DNA of 64,000 nucleotides from Roseateles_B sp041906185 (GTDB taxonomy: Bacteria > Pseudomonadota > Gammaproteobacteria > Burkholderiales > Burkholderiaceae_C). The notes under the pieces are model-generated. The model saw nothing but the letters and a program-made list of their open reading frames with translations. It was not told the origin of the DNA and ran no database searches. Location: NCBI GenBank assembly GCA_041906185.1, contig JAYRJQ010000018.1:49818-113817 (forward strand), read 5' to 3'. Below, piece by piece: positions 32,454 through 41,925 of this stretch (the first letter of the stretch is position 1; each line of letters begins with the position of its first letter). The position numbers and the translations under genes are program-made.

Positions 32454-34114
32454 ATGAGTCTTGCCCCCTCACACTGCGCGCCCGGCTGGGCCTGTCCTTC
32501 GCCGCCATCGTCGGGCTGTCGCTGCTCGGCAGCCTGCTCGCCCTGAACAAGCTCGGCCAGATCGAGAGCAATCTCAACGCGGTGGTGGACGTCAACAACG
32601 TCAAGCTCGAGCTCAGCAACGAGATGTCCGAGGCGGCGCACATCGAGGCCCAGGCGATGCGCACCATCGCGCTGGTCGAGTCGCTGGACAAGGCCCGCGC
32701 CGAGGCGGAGATGGGCAAACTCACGGCGGCCCACAAGCTTTACGACAGCGCCGAGGCGGCCCTCGACAAGTTCCCGCCGACCGAGCAGGCCCGGCAACTG
32801 CGTGCCGCCGTGGCCGATGCCAAGAACAAGGCCCGCCCGCTCAATGCGCGCTTCCTGGCGCTTGCCCTGTCGGACCAGGACGCGGCCGCACTGCAGGTGC
32901 TGCTGAACGAGGCCGCGCCCGCCACGCAGGCCTGGCAGGAGGCGCTCGACGCCAGCATCGCGAACACCAAGGCGGGCAACGAGGCCCTGGTGGCGCATTC
33001 ACGCGAGGAGTACGAGGCCGCCCGGAACGGGATGATCGCCCTCACCCTCGGCAATCTGGGCGTGGCCGTCGTGCTGTCCCTGCTGATCCTGCGGCGCCTG
33101 CAGCGCGAGCTCGGCGGCGAGCCCGCGGTGGTCGCGCGGATCGCCAACGAGATCGCGGATGCCCGCCTGGACGGACACATCCCGGTCGACCGCCATGACA
33201 AGGCCAGCGTGATGGCGGCCATGGCCCGCATGCAGGAGGCGCTGACCCACATGGCCCGCGCCCTGCGCCTCAATGCCGAGCAGGTGGCCACGGCCAGCAG
33301 CGAGATCGCCCAGGGCAACAGCGACCTGAGCCAGCGCACCGAGGAGCAGGCCAGCGCGCTGCAGCAGACGGCCGCCACCATGGAGCAGCTGGGCTCGGCC
33401 GTCCAGCACAACGCCGACAACACCCAGCAGGCGAGCCGGCTGGCCACCGGTGCCGCCGCCGTCGCCGAGCGGGGCGGCACGGTCTTCCACGAGGTGGTCG
33501 AGCGCATGCGGGGCATTCACGACAGCTCCGCCAGGATCGCCGACATCATCGGCGTGATCGACGGCATCGCTTTCCAGACCAACCTCCTCGCGCTCAACGC
33601 CGCCGTGGAGGCGGCCCGTGCGGGCGAGCAGGGCCGCGGGTTCGCGGTCGTGGCCTCGGAAGTGCGCACGCTGGCCCAGCGCAGCGCCAGCGCCGCCAAG
33701 GAGATCAAGACGCTCATCACGCACAGCGTCGAGCAGGTTCAGCAGGGCAGCGACCGCGTCAACCGGGCCAACGGCACCATCCACGAAATCGTCGAGGCCG
33801 TGAGCCGGCTGCGGGACATCGTCGGGGAGATCAGCGCCGCCACCGCCGAGCAGAGCACCGGCCTGAACCAGATCAGCACGGCCGTGGCGCAGATGGATCT
33901 GGTGACGCAGCAGAACGCGGCGCTGGTCGAGGAAGGCGCCGCGGCGGCCGAGAGCCTGCGGACGCAGGCCGAGCAGTTGCTGCAGACCGCCAGCGTGTTC
34001 CGCCTGCGCGAGGGCGAAGCCGCCGCCCGCCCTGCCTCAGCGGCCCGCCGGCGGGCCTCGTCGACGGGCCTCCCGCCCCTGCCCCAAGGCGCGGACGGCT
34101 GGGCCCACATCTGA
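32454..34114 (+). CDS. Methyl-accepting chemotaxis protein with apparent start-proximal frameshift
   Basis: AAGGAG at 32441 lies seven bases before ATG 32454, but that ATG reads out of frame after a C5 run (32464-32468) and stops. One extra C would join it to the MCP frame, where TM1 (RLGLSFAAIVGLSLLGSLLA) is encoded with no start codon; the first in-frame start is GTG 32582, inside the periplasmic domain. Downstream are a four-helix ligand domain, TM2 (about 32 residues before HAMP), HAMP and a complete signalling hairpin with tip DGIAFQTNLLALNAAVEAAR. The C-terminus GADGWAHI lacks a CheR-binding pentapeptide. An indel, sequencing error or regulated slippage are all possible. Confidence 0.8.
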
Positions 34115-34134
34115 CCGGGCCGGGCTCGCTGCGT

Positions 34135-35412
34135 TCAGCGCCCCGCCAGGAAGGCCGCGGCGCCCTCGCCCGCCACCCAGCCGCTGGCCATGCTGGCGGT
34201 GAGCAGATAGCCGCCGGTGGGCGCTTCCCAGTCCAGCATCTCGCCGGCGCAGAACACGCCCGGCCGCTGCGTGAGCATCAGGCCGGCGTCGAGTGACTCC
34301 AGCCGCACCCCGCCCGCCGTGCTGATGGCCTCGGCCACCGGCCGGGCGGCCGTCACGCGCAGGGGCAGGTGCTTGAGCGTGCGGGCCAGGACTTCGGCGT
34401 CCTGCACCTCCTCCTTGGACAGCACCTCGTACAGCAGCGCGGCCTTCAGGCCCTCGATGCCCAGGCGGCTCTTGAGGTGGGTGGACAGCGAGCGCGGGCC
34501 GCGCGGCCGGCGCACCTCGGCCAGCACCTGGGCGTCGTCGTGGTTGGGCAGCAGATCCAGGTGCAGCACGGCCTCGCCGAACTCCGCGATCTCGTCGCGC
34601 AGCAGGGCCGAGGCGGCATAGACGAGCGAGCCCTCGATGCCGCTCGCGGTGATCACGAACTCGCCCTGGCGCTCGAAGCGCCGGCCCGAGCGGCCCACGA
34701 AGATCAGGCGCACGGGCTTCACCGGCTGGCCGGCGAAGCGCTCGACGAAGAAGGCGGACCAGCCGGCCTCGGCCACGCCCGCCCGGCGCGGGCCGAGGTC
34801 GAAACCGCAGTTGGCCGGGCGCAGCGGCGCGACGTCCGCACCCGCTTCGCCGAGGGTCGCGGCCCAGGCGCCCGTCGAGCCGAGCTGCGGCCACGAGGCG
34901 CCGCCCAGGGCGAGCACGGTCGCGCCGGGGGCCGGCACCGTCACCTCGCCCGCGGGCATGGCAAAGCGCAGGCCGCCCTGCGCGTCCCAGCCCAGCCAGC
35001 GGTGCCGCATGTGGAAGCGCACCCCGGAGGCGCGCAGGCGGTGCAGCCAGGCGCGCAGCAGCGGCGCCGCCTTCATGTCCGCGGGGAAGACGCGGCCGGA
35101 GCTGCCGACGAAGGTCTCGACCCCCAGGCCCGCCGCCCAGGCGCGCAGCCCGGGGCCGTCGAGCCGGTCCAGCCAGTCGCGCACGGCCGGTGCGCGCTCG
35201 GCGAAGCGCTGCTCGAAGGCCTCGCGGCCCTCGGAGTGCGTGAGATTCAGCCCGCCCTTGCCGGCCAGGAGGAACTTGCGTCCCACCGAGGGCATGGCGT
35301 CGTAGAGGTCCACGGCCACGCCCGCGGCCGCCAGACGCTCCGCGGCCATCAGGCCGGCGGGACCCCCGCCGATGATGACGGCGGACAAGGAGGATTCAGG
35401 GCGGGTGGACAT
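34135..35412 (-). CDS. HI0933/YhiN-family flavoprotein (TIGR03862-like)
   Basis: 425 residues. N-terminal FAD-binding GGGPAGLMAAERL (about residues 15-27) and the family motif GRKFLLAGKGGLNLTHSE are clear. The C-terminal FAD contact region CAGEMLDWEAPTGGYLLTASMASGWVAG closes the fold. These proteins are predicted cytoplasmic NAD(P)/FAD oxidoreductases; the substrate is not known. It converges with the upstream MCP gene (20 bases between stops). Confidence 0.82.
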   Translation of the reverse strand: MSTRPESSLSAVIIGGGPAGLMAAERLAAAGVAVDLYDAMPSVGRKFLLAGKGGLNLTHSEGREAFEQRFAERAPAVRDWLDRLDGPGLRAWAAGLGVETFVGSSGRVFPADMKAAPLLRAWLHRLRASGVRFHMRHRWLGWDAQGGLRFAMPAGEVTVPAPGATVLALGGASWPQLGSTGAWAATLGEAGADVAPLRPANCGFDLGPRRAGVAEAGWSAFFVERFAGQPVKPVRLIFVGRSGRRFERQGEFVITASGIEGSLVYAASALLRDEIAEFGEAVLHLDLLPNHDDAQVLAEVRRPRGPRSLSTHLKSRLGIEGLKAALLYEVLSKEEVQDAEVLARTLKHLPLRVTAARPVAEAISTAGGVRLESLDAGLMLTQRPGVFCAGEMLDWEAPTGGYLLTASMASGWVAGEGAAAFLAGR

Positions 35413-35536
35413 GGCGGGACTCGGTCAGGCGGGGCCGGCAGTGTGCCAGAAGTGGGCGCCGCGTGGGCTGCGGCCTGCGTCGCGCCCGGCCTCCCAGGCC
35501 CCGCTCAGGCCCCCTCAGCCACCGCTCAGGTGCCGC

Positions 35537-36433
35537 TCAGGCCATGCGCAACGCCGTCACCAGCTGCTCGCGCAGGGCCGGCTTGTCCGCGAAGGGGTCG
35601 GTCGGGTTGCGCTGCTGCATGACGTCCTCCAGCCGGGTCTGCACGCCGCCGAGGGCCTGCGGATGGCTGAAGATGTAGAAGCGGTCCTCGTCCATCGCCT
35701 GGAACACCATCGCCGCGACGTCGGCCGCGGTGATCTTGCCGGCGCTCACGGCCTTGTCCGTCATGGCCTGCGACACCAGCTGGCTGCGGCTGGGCTTGGC
35801 CATGGGATGGTCCGGCGTGCGGTTGCGGTGGCTCTGCGAGATGCCGGTCGGCACGAAGTACGGGCACAGCACCGAGCAGCGCACCTGGTCCGTCACGAGG
35901 GACAGGTCTTGATAGAGCGTCTCGCTGAGGCTCACCACCGCGTGCTTGCTGACGTTGTAGACGCCCATGTTCGGCGGGTTCAGCATGCCGGCCATCGAGG
36001 CCGTGTTGACGATGTGGCCCTCGAAGGACGGGTCGGCTTCGGCCGCCGCCAGCATCATCGGCGTGAAGAGGCGCACGCCATGGACCACGCCCATGAGGTT
36101 CACGCCCAGCACCCATTCCCAGTCGGAGAGGCTGTTCTCCCAGATCAGCCCGCCCGAGCCCACGCCAGCGTTGTTGAAGACGAAGTGCGGCGCACCGAAG
36201 CGCGCCTGCACGGCCTCGGCCAGCGCCTGCATCTGGTCCGCCTTGGCGACGTCCACCTGACGCAGCAGCAGCGGATGGGCGCCGAACTCCTCCTGGAGAC
36301 GGGCCATGGCATCGGCCTGCACGTCGCAGAGCACGAGGTTCATGCCGCGCTGCGCGGCGAGGCGGGCGACCTCCAGGCCGAAGCCCGAGGCGGCGCCGGT
36401 GATCACGGCCGTGCGGCCCGGGTACTGCTTCAT
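35537..36433 (-). CDS. Short-chain dehydrogenase/reductase
   Basis: 298 residues, classical SDR: cofactor motif TGAASGFG (residues 13-20), NNAG (about 92), catalytic Ser in VNTASMAG and the YNVSK Tyr-Lys pair (about 163-167). An acidic residue after the second strand (LCDVQ) favours NAD(H). GGAG eight bases upstream supports the start. It follows the ElaA-type gene by 5 bases on the same strand, so it is probably co-transcribed with the acetyltransferase and the NADP oxidoreductase. Substrate unknown. Confidence 0.83.
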   Translation of the reverse strand: MKQYPGRTAVITGAASGFGLEVARLAAQRGMNLVLCDVQADAMARLQEEFGAHPLLLRQVDVAKADQMQALAEAVQARFGAPHFVFNNAGVGSGGLIWENSLSDWEWVLGVNLMGVVHGVRLFTPMMLAAAEADPSFEGHIVNTASMAGMLNPPNMGVYNVSKHAVVSLSETLYQDLSLVTDQVRCSVLCPYFVPTGISQSHRNRTPDHPMAKPSRSQLVSQAMTDKAVSAGKITAADVAAMVFQAMDEDRFYIFSHPQALGGVQTRLEDVMQQRNPTDPFADKPALREQLVTALRMA

Positions 36434-36438
36434 CTGCG

Positions 36439-36915
36439 TCACTCCAAGGGGGCCGCGTCGCGGCACATGTCGATGTGGGGGATGCCGTCCTCGTCGTAGA
36501 CCGGCGAGGTGGCACGGAAGCCGAGGCTGGCGTAGAAGTCCTGCAGATGCGCCTGAGCGCTGAGCTCCTGCCCCACGCCCGGCCAGCGCTGCTCGCACTC
36601 GCGCAGCGCCTCGCGCACCAGCGGGCGGCCCTGCCCCTGCCCGCGCAGCGCGGGCGAGGTCAGCACGCGGCCGATGGCGGCCCGCTGCTGCTGCGGCCCC
36701 TTGAGACCCGGCGGCAGCAGACGCGCGTAGGCCAGCAGGCGCCCATCGGCATCGCGGCCCATCACGTGCAGGCAGTGGCGGTCGCGGCCATCGGTGTCCT
36801 GGTAGAGGCAGCGCTGCTCGACGACGAAGACCTCGTTGCGCAGCGCCAGCATCTCGTAGACGCCCTCGGCATCCATCGCCTGCAGCGGCAGGCAGGACCA
36901 GCGGAGCGGGCTCAT
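36439..36915 (-). CDS. elaA: ElaA-family GNAT acetyltransferase
   Basis: 158 residues closely resembling E. coli ElaA: LRNEVFVVEQRCLYQDTDG, IGRVLTSPALRGQGQGRPLV (acetyl-CoA loop), AQAHLQDFYASLGF and EEDGIPHI-like YDEDGIPHIDM. Predicted N-acetyltransferase of unknown substrate in the cytoplasm. Its ATG overlaps the stop of the upstream NADP oxidoreductase by one base (TGATG), so translation is coupled. Confidence 0.88.
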   Translation of the reverse strand: MSPLRWSCLPLQAMDAEGVYEMLALRNEVFVVEQRCLYQDTDGRDRHCLHVMGRDADGRLLAYARLLPPGLKGPQQQRAAIGRVLTSPALRGQGQGRPLVREALRECEQRWPGVGQELSAQAHLQDFYASLGFRATSPVYDEDGIPHIDMCRDAAPLE

Positions 36916-37931
36916 CAGATGAGCTTCACGAGCTGCTTGCCGAAGTTGCGGCCCTTGAGCAGGCCCAGGAAGGCCTCGGGCGCGGCGGCCAGGCCTTCGG
37001 CGATGGACTCGCGGTACTTGAGCTTGCCGGTGGCGACCATCATGCCCAGCTCCTTGAGGGCCTCGGGCCACAGCTGCATGTGCTCGGAGACGATGAAGCC
37101 CTCGATCTTCATGCGGTTCACGAGGATCAGCTGCGGCGCCATCATGGGGATGGGCTCGCCGTTGTAGCCGGAGATCATCCCGCACATGGCGATGCGGCTG
37201 AAGGCATTGGCACGCAGCATCACGGCGTCGAGGATCATGCCGCCCACGTTCTCGAAGTGGCCGTCGATGCCGTTCGGGCAGGCCTGCTTCAGCGCGGCGG
37301 ACAGCGACTTCAGGTCGCGGTGCTCCTTGTAGTCGATGCAGGCGTCGAAGCCCAGTTCCTCGACCACGTAGCGGCACTTGTCCGGCCCGCCGGCGATCCC
37401 CACGGCGCGTGCACCACGCGCCTTGGCCAGCTGGCCCACCGCGGTGCCCACGGCGCCGCTGGCCGCGCTCACCACCACGGTCTCGCCGGCCTTGGGATTG
37501 ATGATCTGGGTGAGGCCGTACCAGGCCGTCACGCCGGGCATGCCGACGGCGCCGAGGTAGGCCGCCAGCGGGATGTGCGTGGTGTCGACCTTCTGCAGCA
37601 CGCCGCGCTGGCTGGCATCGACCAGCTGGTATTCCTGCCAGCCGCCCATGCCCACGACCTGGTCGCCGGGCTTGAAGTGCGGGTTGCGCGACTCCACGAC
37701 CTCGCCCACCGTGCCGCCCATCATGACCTGGTTCAGCGGCTGCGGCTCGGCGTAGCTCTTGCTGTCGTTCATGCGGCCGCGCATGTAGGGATCGAGGCTC
37801 AGGTAGTGGTTGCGCACCAGGACCTGGCCGTCCTGCACCGCGGGCAGCGGCGCTTCGACGAGGCGGAAGTTGTCGGCGGTGGGCTCGCCGGCAGGACGGG
37901 AGACCAGGTGGATCTGACGGTTGACGCTCAT
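36915..37931 (-). CDS. NADP-dependent zinc-independent MDR oxidoreductase (PTGR/CurA-like)
   Basis: 338 residues, medium-chain dehydrogenase without the zinc ligands. The Rossmann motif AASGAVGTAVGQLAK (about 155-170), GIAGGPDKCRYV and the NVGGMILDAVM segment are those of the YncB/CurA and prostaglandin-reductase group, which reduces alpha,beta-unsaturated carbonyls with NADPH. First gene of a three-gene run with elaA and the SDR. A GAACG-N2-CGTTC inverted repeat lies about 110 bases upstream, like that before the beta-oxidation operon. Confidence 0.87.
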   Translation of the reverse strand: MSVNRQIHLVSRPAGEPTADNFRLVEAPLPAVQDGQVLVRNHYLSLDPYMRGRMNDSKSYAEPQPLNQVMMGGTVGEVVESRNPHFKPGDQVVGMGGWQEYQLVDASQRGVLQKVDTTHIPLAAYLGAVGMPGVTAWYGLTQIINPKAGETVVVSAASGAVGTAVGQLAKARGARAVGIAGGPDKCRYVVEELGFDACIDYKEHRDLKSLSAALKQACPNGIDGHFENVGGMILDAVMLRANAFSRIAMCGMISGYNGEPIPMMAPQLILVNRMKIEGFIVSEHMQLWPEALKELGMMVATGKLKYRESIAEGLAAAPEAFLGLLKGRNFGKQLVKLI

Positions 37932-38034
37932 GGCTTCCTCACTCTCTCTGTAAGTTTCGTGTACCCATTGGGACACCGATGGCCGGGATTGAATCATGGC
38001 GCATTCGTGAAGCCCGTCTCGGTGGCGACAAAAA

Positions 38035-38048
38035 CGAACGGTCGTTCG
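38035..38048. promoter_or_regulatory. TetR-type operator candidate upstream of the NADP oxidoreductase
   Basis: Perfect inverted repeat CGAACG-GT-CGTTCG in the divergent spacer between the NADP oxidoreductase and the second MCP gene. Same core as the site before the beta-oxidation operon (49884-49895). Confidence 0.55.
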
Positions 38049-38166
38049 CATCCCTTTGGATAGAAATCGGTTGCAAGACCGTCGGCGAGCAAGGGAAAGT
38101 ACGGAGTGAACGATGCGCTCGCGGGCGGCGGCAGGGGCCGGCGCGCTGATGAACGCAGGAGCGATC

Positions 38167-39948
38167 ATGCAACTGACGAATTTCCGGATCGGGACGCGCC
38201 TGATGGGCGCCATGCTGGCCGTGGCGCTGCTGGGCGTGCTGATCGGGGTGGTCGCCCTGCGCAGCCTCAGCAGCGTGGCCCAGAACGGCCACCTCATGTA
38301 CGCCGAGGAGCTGATGGCCATCTCCAGCGTCAAGGAGGCCAACATCAACCTCATCTACGTGGCGCGCGACGTCCGCAACGTCCTGCTGGCGCCGACCCCC
38401 GAGAAGCGTATGGCCGCGCGTGAGTCCATCAAGAAGGACATCAAGGCGATGAAGGCGGAGCTCGACGAGGCCTTCCCGCTGTTCGTGACCGAACAGGGCA
38501 AGGCCGAGATCGCCCGCATCAAGGAAGTGATGGCGCAGTGGGAATCCTCGCTGGCCACCCTCGAAGGCAAGCTGGCCGAAGGCGGCGACCCGGAAGACGC
38601 CCAGAAATACCTGTTTGACGTCTACGTTCCCAAGGTCAATGCTTTCGACGACCAGCTGACCGTGCTCACCAAGCTCAAGGAAGAGTACGCCAAGCAGCTC
38701 GCCGCCCAGGGCACGGCCGACTACGAGCACAGCCGCAACCTCACGATCACGCTGCTGGTGCTCAGCCTGCTGGGCGCCGTGGTGATGGCCACGGTGCTCT
38801 CCCGCCAGGTCAGCCAGGGCCTGCAGAAGGCCGTCGACACGGCCAGCGCCATGAGCGCGGGCGACATGACCGTCAGCCTCAGCGCGCAGGGCCGCGACGA
38901 GGTCGCCCAGCTCACGACCGCTCTGGAGGACATGCGCAGCAAGCTGATGGGCGTCGTGCACACCGTGCGCGCCAATGCCGAGAGCGTGGCCACCGGCAGC
39001 GCCCAGATCGCGACGGGCAACTCGGACCTGAGCCAGCGCACCGAGGAGCAGGCCAGCGCCCTGGAGCAGACCGCCGCCACCATGGACCAACTGGGCTCGA
39101 CGGTGCGCAACAACGCCGACAACGCCCAGCAGGCCAACCAGCTGGCGCTGTCCGCCTCCGAGGTCGCCCAGCGCGGCGGCGGCGTGGTGGCGGAGGTCGT
39201 CGAGACCATGAAGGGCATCAACGACAGCTCGCGCCGCATCGCCGACATCATCGGCGTCATTGATGGCATCGCCTTCCAGACCAACATCCTTGCGCTGAAC
39301 GCCGCCGTCGAGGCGGCCCGCGCCGGCGAGCAGGGCCGCGGCTTCGCCGTCGTGGCGGGCGAGGTGCGCAACCTGGCCCAGCGCAGTGCCGAGGCGGCGA
39401 AGGAGATCAAGTCCCTGATCACCACCAGCGTCGAGCGTGTCGAGCACGGCACGCAGCTGGTCGACCGTGCCGGCTCGACGATGGACGAGGTCGTGGCGTC
39501 CATCCGCCGGGTGACGGACATCGTCGGCGAGATCAGCGCCGCCAGCCGCGAGCAGAGCACGGGCATCGGTCAGGTCACCGAGGCGGTGACGCAGATGGAC
39601 CGCGTGACGCAGCAGAACGCCGCCCTGGTCGAGGAAAGCGCGGCGGCAGCCGAGAGCCTGAAGACCCAGTCGGCCCAGCTGCTGGATGTGGTGGCCTTCT
39701 TCCGCCTGCAGTCGGGGGGCGGCGGCACGCAGCGCAGCGCCCTCAACACCCAGGCCTCGTCCGCGCCGGCCGCAGCCTCGTACAAGGCATCGCCCCCGGC
39801 ACGCCCGCCCGCACCGGCACCCAAGGCGAGCGTCGCCAAGCGCCCCGAGCCCGCCCCGATCGCTGTCCCTGCCAAGGCGCCCTCCCCCAGCCCCGCCAGC
39901 GAGCCCCGCGGCAGCGCCCCCGTCACCGATGAGTGGGAAAGCTTCTGA
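38167..39948 (+). CDS. Methyl-accepting chemotaxis protein with C-terminal CheR-tether
   Basis: 593 residues. TM1 (about 12-32), periplasmic four-helix sensor domain (about 33-195), TM2 (about 197-218), HAMP, then the signalling domain with tip FQTNILALNAAVEAARAGEQ. A Pro/Ala-rich flexible linker ends in DEWESF, matching the xWxxF pentapeptide that tethers CheR/CheB. The start MQLTNFRIG has AGGAG six bases upstream. The ligand is unknown. Its signalling domain is almost identical to that of the next MCP gene. Confidence 0.93.
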   Translation: MQLTNFRIGTRLMGAMLAVALLGVLIGVVALRSLSSVAQNGHLMYAEELMAISSVKEANINLIYVARDVRNVLLAPTPEKRMAARESIKKDIKAMKAELDEAFPLFVTEQGKAEIARIKEVMAQWESSLATLEGKLAEGGDPEDAQKYLFDVYVPKVNAFDDQLTVLTKLKEEYAKQLAAQGTADYEHSRNLTITLLVLSLLGAVVMATVLSRQVSQGLQKAVDTASAMSAGDMTVSLSAQGRDEVAQLTTALEDMRSKLMGVVHTVRANAESVATGSAQIATGNSDLSQRTEEQASALEQTAATMDQLGSTVRNNADNAQQANQLALSASEVAQRGGGVVAEVVETMKGINDSSRRIADIIGVIDGIAFQTNILALNAAVEAARAGEQGRGFAVVAGEVRNLAQRSAEAAKEIKSLITTSVERVEHGTQLVDRAGSTMDEVVASIRRVTDIVGEISAASREQSTGIGQVTEAVTQMDRVTQQNAALVEESAAAAESLKTQSAQLLDVVAFFRLQSGGGGTQRSALNTQASSAPAAASYKASPPARPPAPAPKASVAKRPEPAPIAVPAKAPSPSPASEPRGSAPVTDEWESF

Positions 39949-40134
39949 GCTGACGCCCTGCTTCATGCCGGCCGTGCGTGCGCGGCCGGCGCCTCCCTCC
40001 CCTCCCGAGCGCCTCGTGCGCTGTCGTTTCCGGTTCCACGCAGTATCCGTTCAACCTCCGCCCATGGCCGCGCGACCGCCGGCCCTGCATGGGCGAGTCA
40101 GCGGTCCCGCGCCCCACGGTTGAAAGGAAGTTCC

Positions 40135-41871
40135 ATGTCTCACGCCCAAGCGCCGCGCCTCGGTCTCATCGGCCGGCTCCTCGTCACGGTGGCAGCCTTG
40201 ACGCTCGCCCTGCTCGGCGCCGCCCTGCACACCTCCAGCCAGCTGGGCGCGCTGGAGGACGCCGCGCACCAGGCGGAGATCGCCCGCTTCCCGCAGCTGC
40301 AGACCATGGCGCAGCTGCAGCTGGAGGTCACGCGGCTGTCGCTGCAGCTGCGGCACACCATGCTCTCCCGCACGGCGGAGGAACGCGGCGCCACGCTGCA
40401 GGACATCCAGCGGCTCAAGGGCCTCATCGCCCAGCTGCTCCAGTCCTATGGCCAGGGCCTGCGCACCGAGCCCGAGCGCCAGCGCTTCCAGGCCGTGCTG
40501 CAGGCGGCCGACGCCTTCGGCAAGGTCGAGCAGGGCAATATGGCGCTGATCGAGGCCGGCCAGATGCCGGAGGCCTTCGCCTATCTGGTCGACCAGACCA
40601 TTCCCGCCCGCAACGTGCTGCTGCAGGCCATCTCGGGCACGGTGCAGTACCAGGAAGCGCAGCTGCAGCAGGAGCTGCAGCTCATCAAGCGCAACGCCCA
40701 CAGCGCACGCTGGATCTTCGGTGCCGTGGCGGTGGCCGTGGTGGCCGCGCTGCTGGCCCTGGCCCTCTACATCGCTCGCACCCTGCGCCTGCGTGTCCGC
40801 CAGCTGAGCGAGGTCGCCGAGCGCATCCGTGACGGCGACTTCACCCGCGCCGTGCGTGACGAGCGGCCGGACGAGCTGTCCGCCGTGATGCAGGCGCTCC
40901 AGGCCATGCAGGAGGCGCTGGGCGGCATCGTGCACACGGTGCGCAGCAATGCCGAGGCCGTGGCCACGGGCAGTGCCGAGATCGCCTCGGGCAATGCGGA
41001 CCTGAGCCAGCGTACCGAGCAGCAGGCCAGCGCGCTGGAGCAGACGGCCGCCACCATGGACCAGCTGGGCTCGACGGTCCGCAACAACGCCGACAGCGCC
41101 CAGCAGGCCAACCAGCTCGCGCTGTCGGCCTCCGAGGTCGCCCAGCGTGGCGGCGGCGTGGTCGCCGAGGTGGTCGAGACCATGCGGGGCATCAACGAGA
41201 GCTCGCGGCGCATCGCCGACATCATCGGCGTGATCGACGGCATCGCCTTCCAGACCAACATCCTCGCGCTGAACGCCGCGGTGGAAGCGGCGCGCGCGGG
41301 CGAGCAGGGCCGCGGCTTCGCCGTCGTGGCGGGCGAGGTGCGCTCGCTCGCGCAGCGCAGCGCCGAGGCCGCGCGCGAGATCAAGTCGCTGATCTCGACG
41401 AGCGTCGAGCGCGTCGAGCACGGCAGCCAGCTGGTCGACCGGGCCGGCTCGACGATGGACAAGGTCGTCAGCGCCATCCGCGGCGTGACGGACATCGTCG
41501 GTCGCATCAGCGCCGCCAGCCGCGAGCAGAGCACCGGCATCGGCCAGGTCAGCGAGGCCGTCACGCAGATGGACCGCGTGACGCAGCAGAATGCCGCCCT
41601 CGTCGAGGAAAGCGCCGCCGCCGCCGAGAGCCTGAAGGCGCAGTCGGCCCAGCTGCTCGATGTGGTGGCCTTCTTCCGTCTGCAAACGGGCGGCACGCCC
41701 CCGGCACCGCGGGAGGCGACGCGCCAGACCCCCGTCACAACGGGGCCCGCGCCCCGCGGCGCCCTGCCCTCCGCGAGCCCGGCCGCCGCCCCGGCCCGCG
41801 TGGCACCGGCGAGCCCCCCACCGGCCCCCCGCGCCGCGCCGCCCGTCACGGACGAGTGGGAAAGCTTCTGA
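40135..41871 (+). CDS. Methyl-accepting chemotaxis protein, paralog of preceding gene
   Basis: 578 residues. TM1 (about 15-33), a helical periplasmic region rich in Gln/Leu (about 35-185), TM2 (about 190-212), HAMP and a signalling domain nearly the same as the upstream paralog. It also ends in a Pro/Ala linker and DEWESF. The periplasmic domains of the two share little, so the ligands probably differ. GGAAG seven bases upstream supports ATG 40135. The 186 bases between the two MCP genes contain no other gene. Confidence 0.93.
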   Translation: MSHAQAPRLGLIGRLLVTVAALTLALLGAALHTSSQLGALEDAAHQAEIARFPQLQTMAQLQLEVTRLSLQLRHTMLSRTAEERGATLQDIQRLKGLIAQLLQSYGQGLRTEPERQRFQAVLQAADAFGKVEQGNMALIEAGQMPEAFAYLVDQTIPARNVLLQAISGTVQYQEAQLQQELQLIKRNAHSARWIFGAVAVAVVAALLALALYIARTLRLRVRQLSEVAERIRDGDFTRAVRDERPDELSAVMQALQAMQEALGGIVHTVRSNAEAVATGSAEIASGNADLSQRTEQQASALEQTAATMDQLGSTVRNNADSAQQANQLALSASEVAQRGGGVVAEVVETMRGINESSRRIADIIGVIDGIAFQTNILALNAAVEAARAGEQGRGFAVVAGEVRSLAQRSAEAAREIKSLISTSVERVEHGSQLVDRAGSTMDKVVSAIRGVTDIVGRISAASREQSTGIGQVSEAVTQMDRVTQQNAALVEESAAAAESLKAQSAQLLDVVAFFRLQTGGTPPAPREATRQTPVTTGPAPRGALPSASPAAAPARVAPASPPPAPRAAPPVTDEWESF

Positions 41872-41925
41872 GCCGGCGGCGCGCGGCACCCGTCATCGTC
41901 ATGGGGATGGCATAGACTGCGCGCC

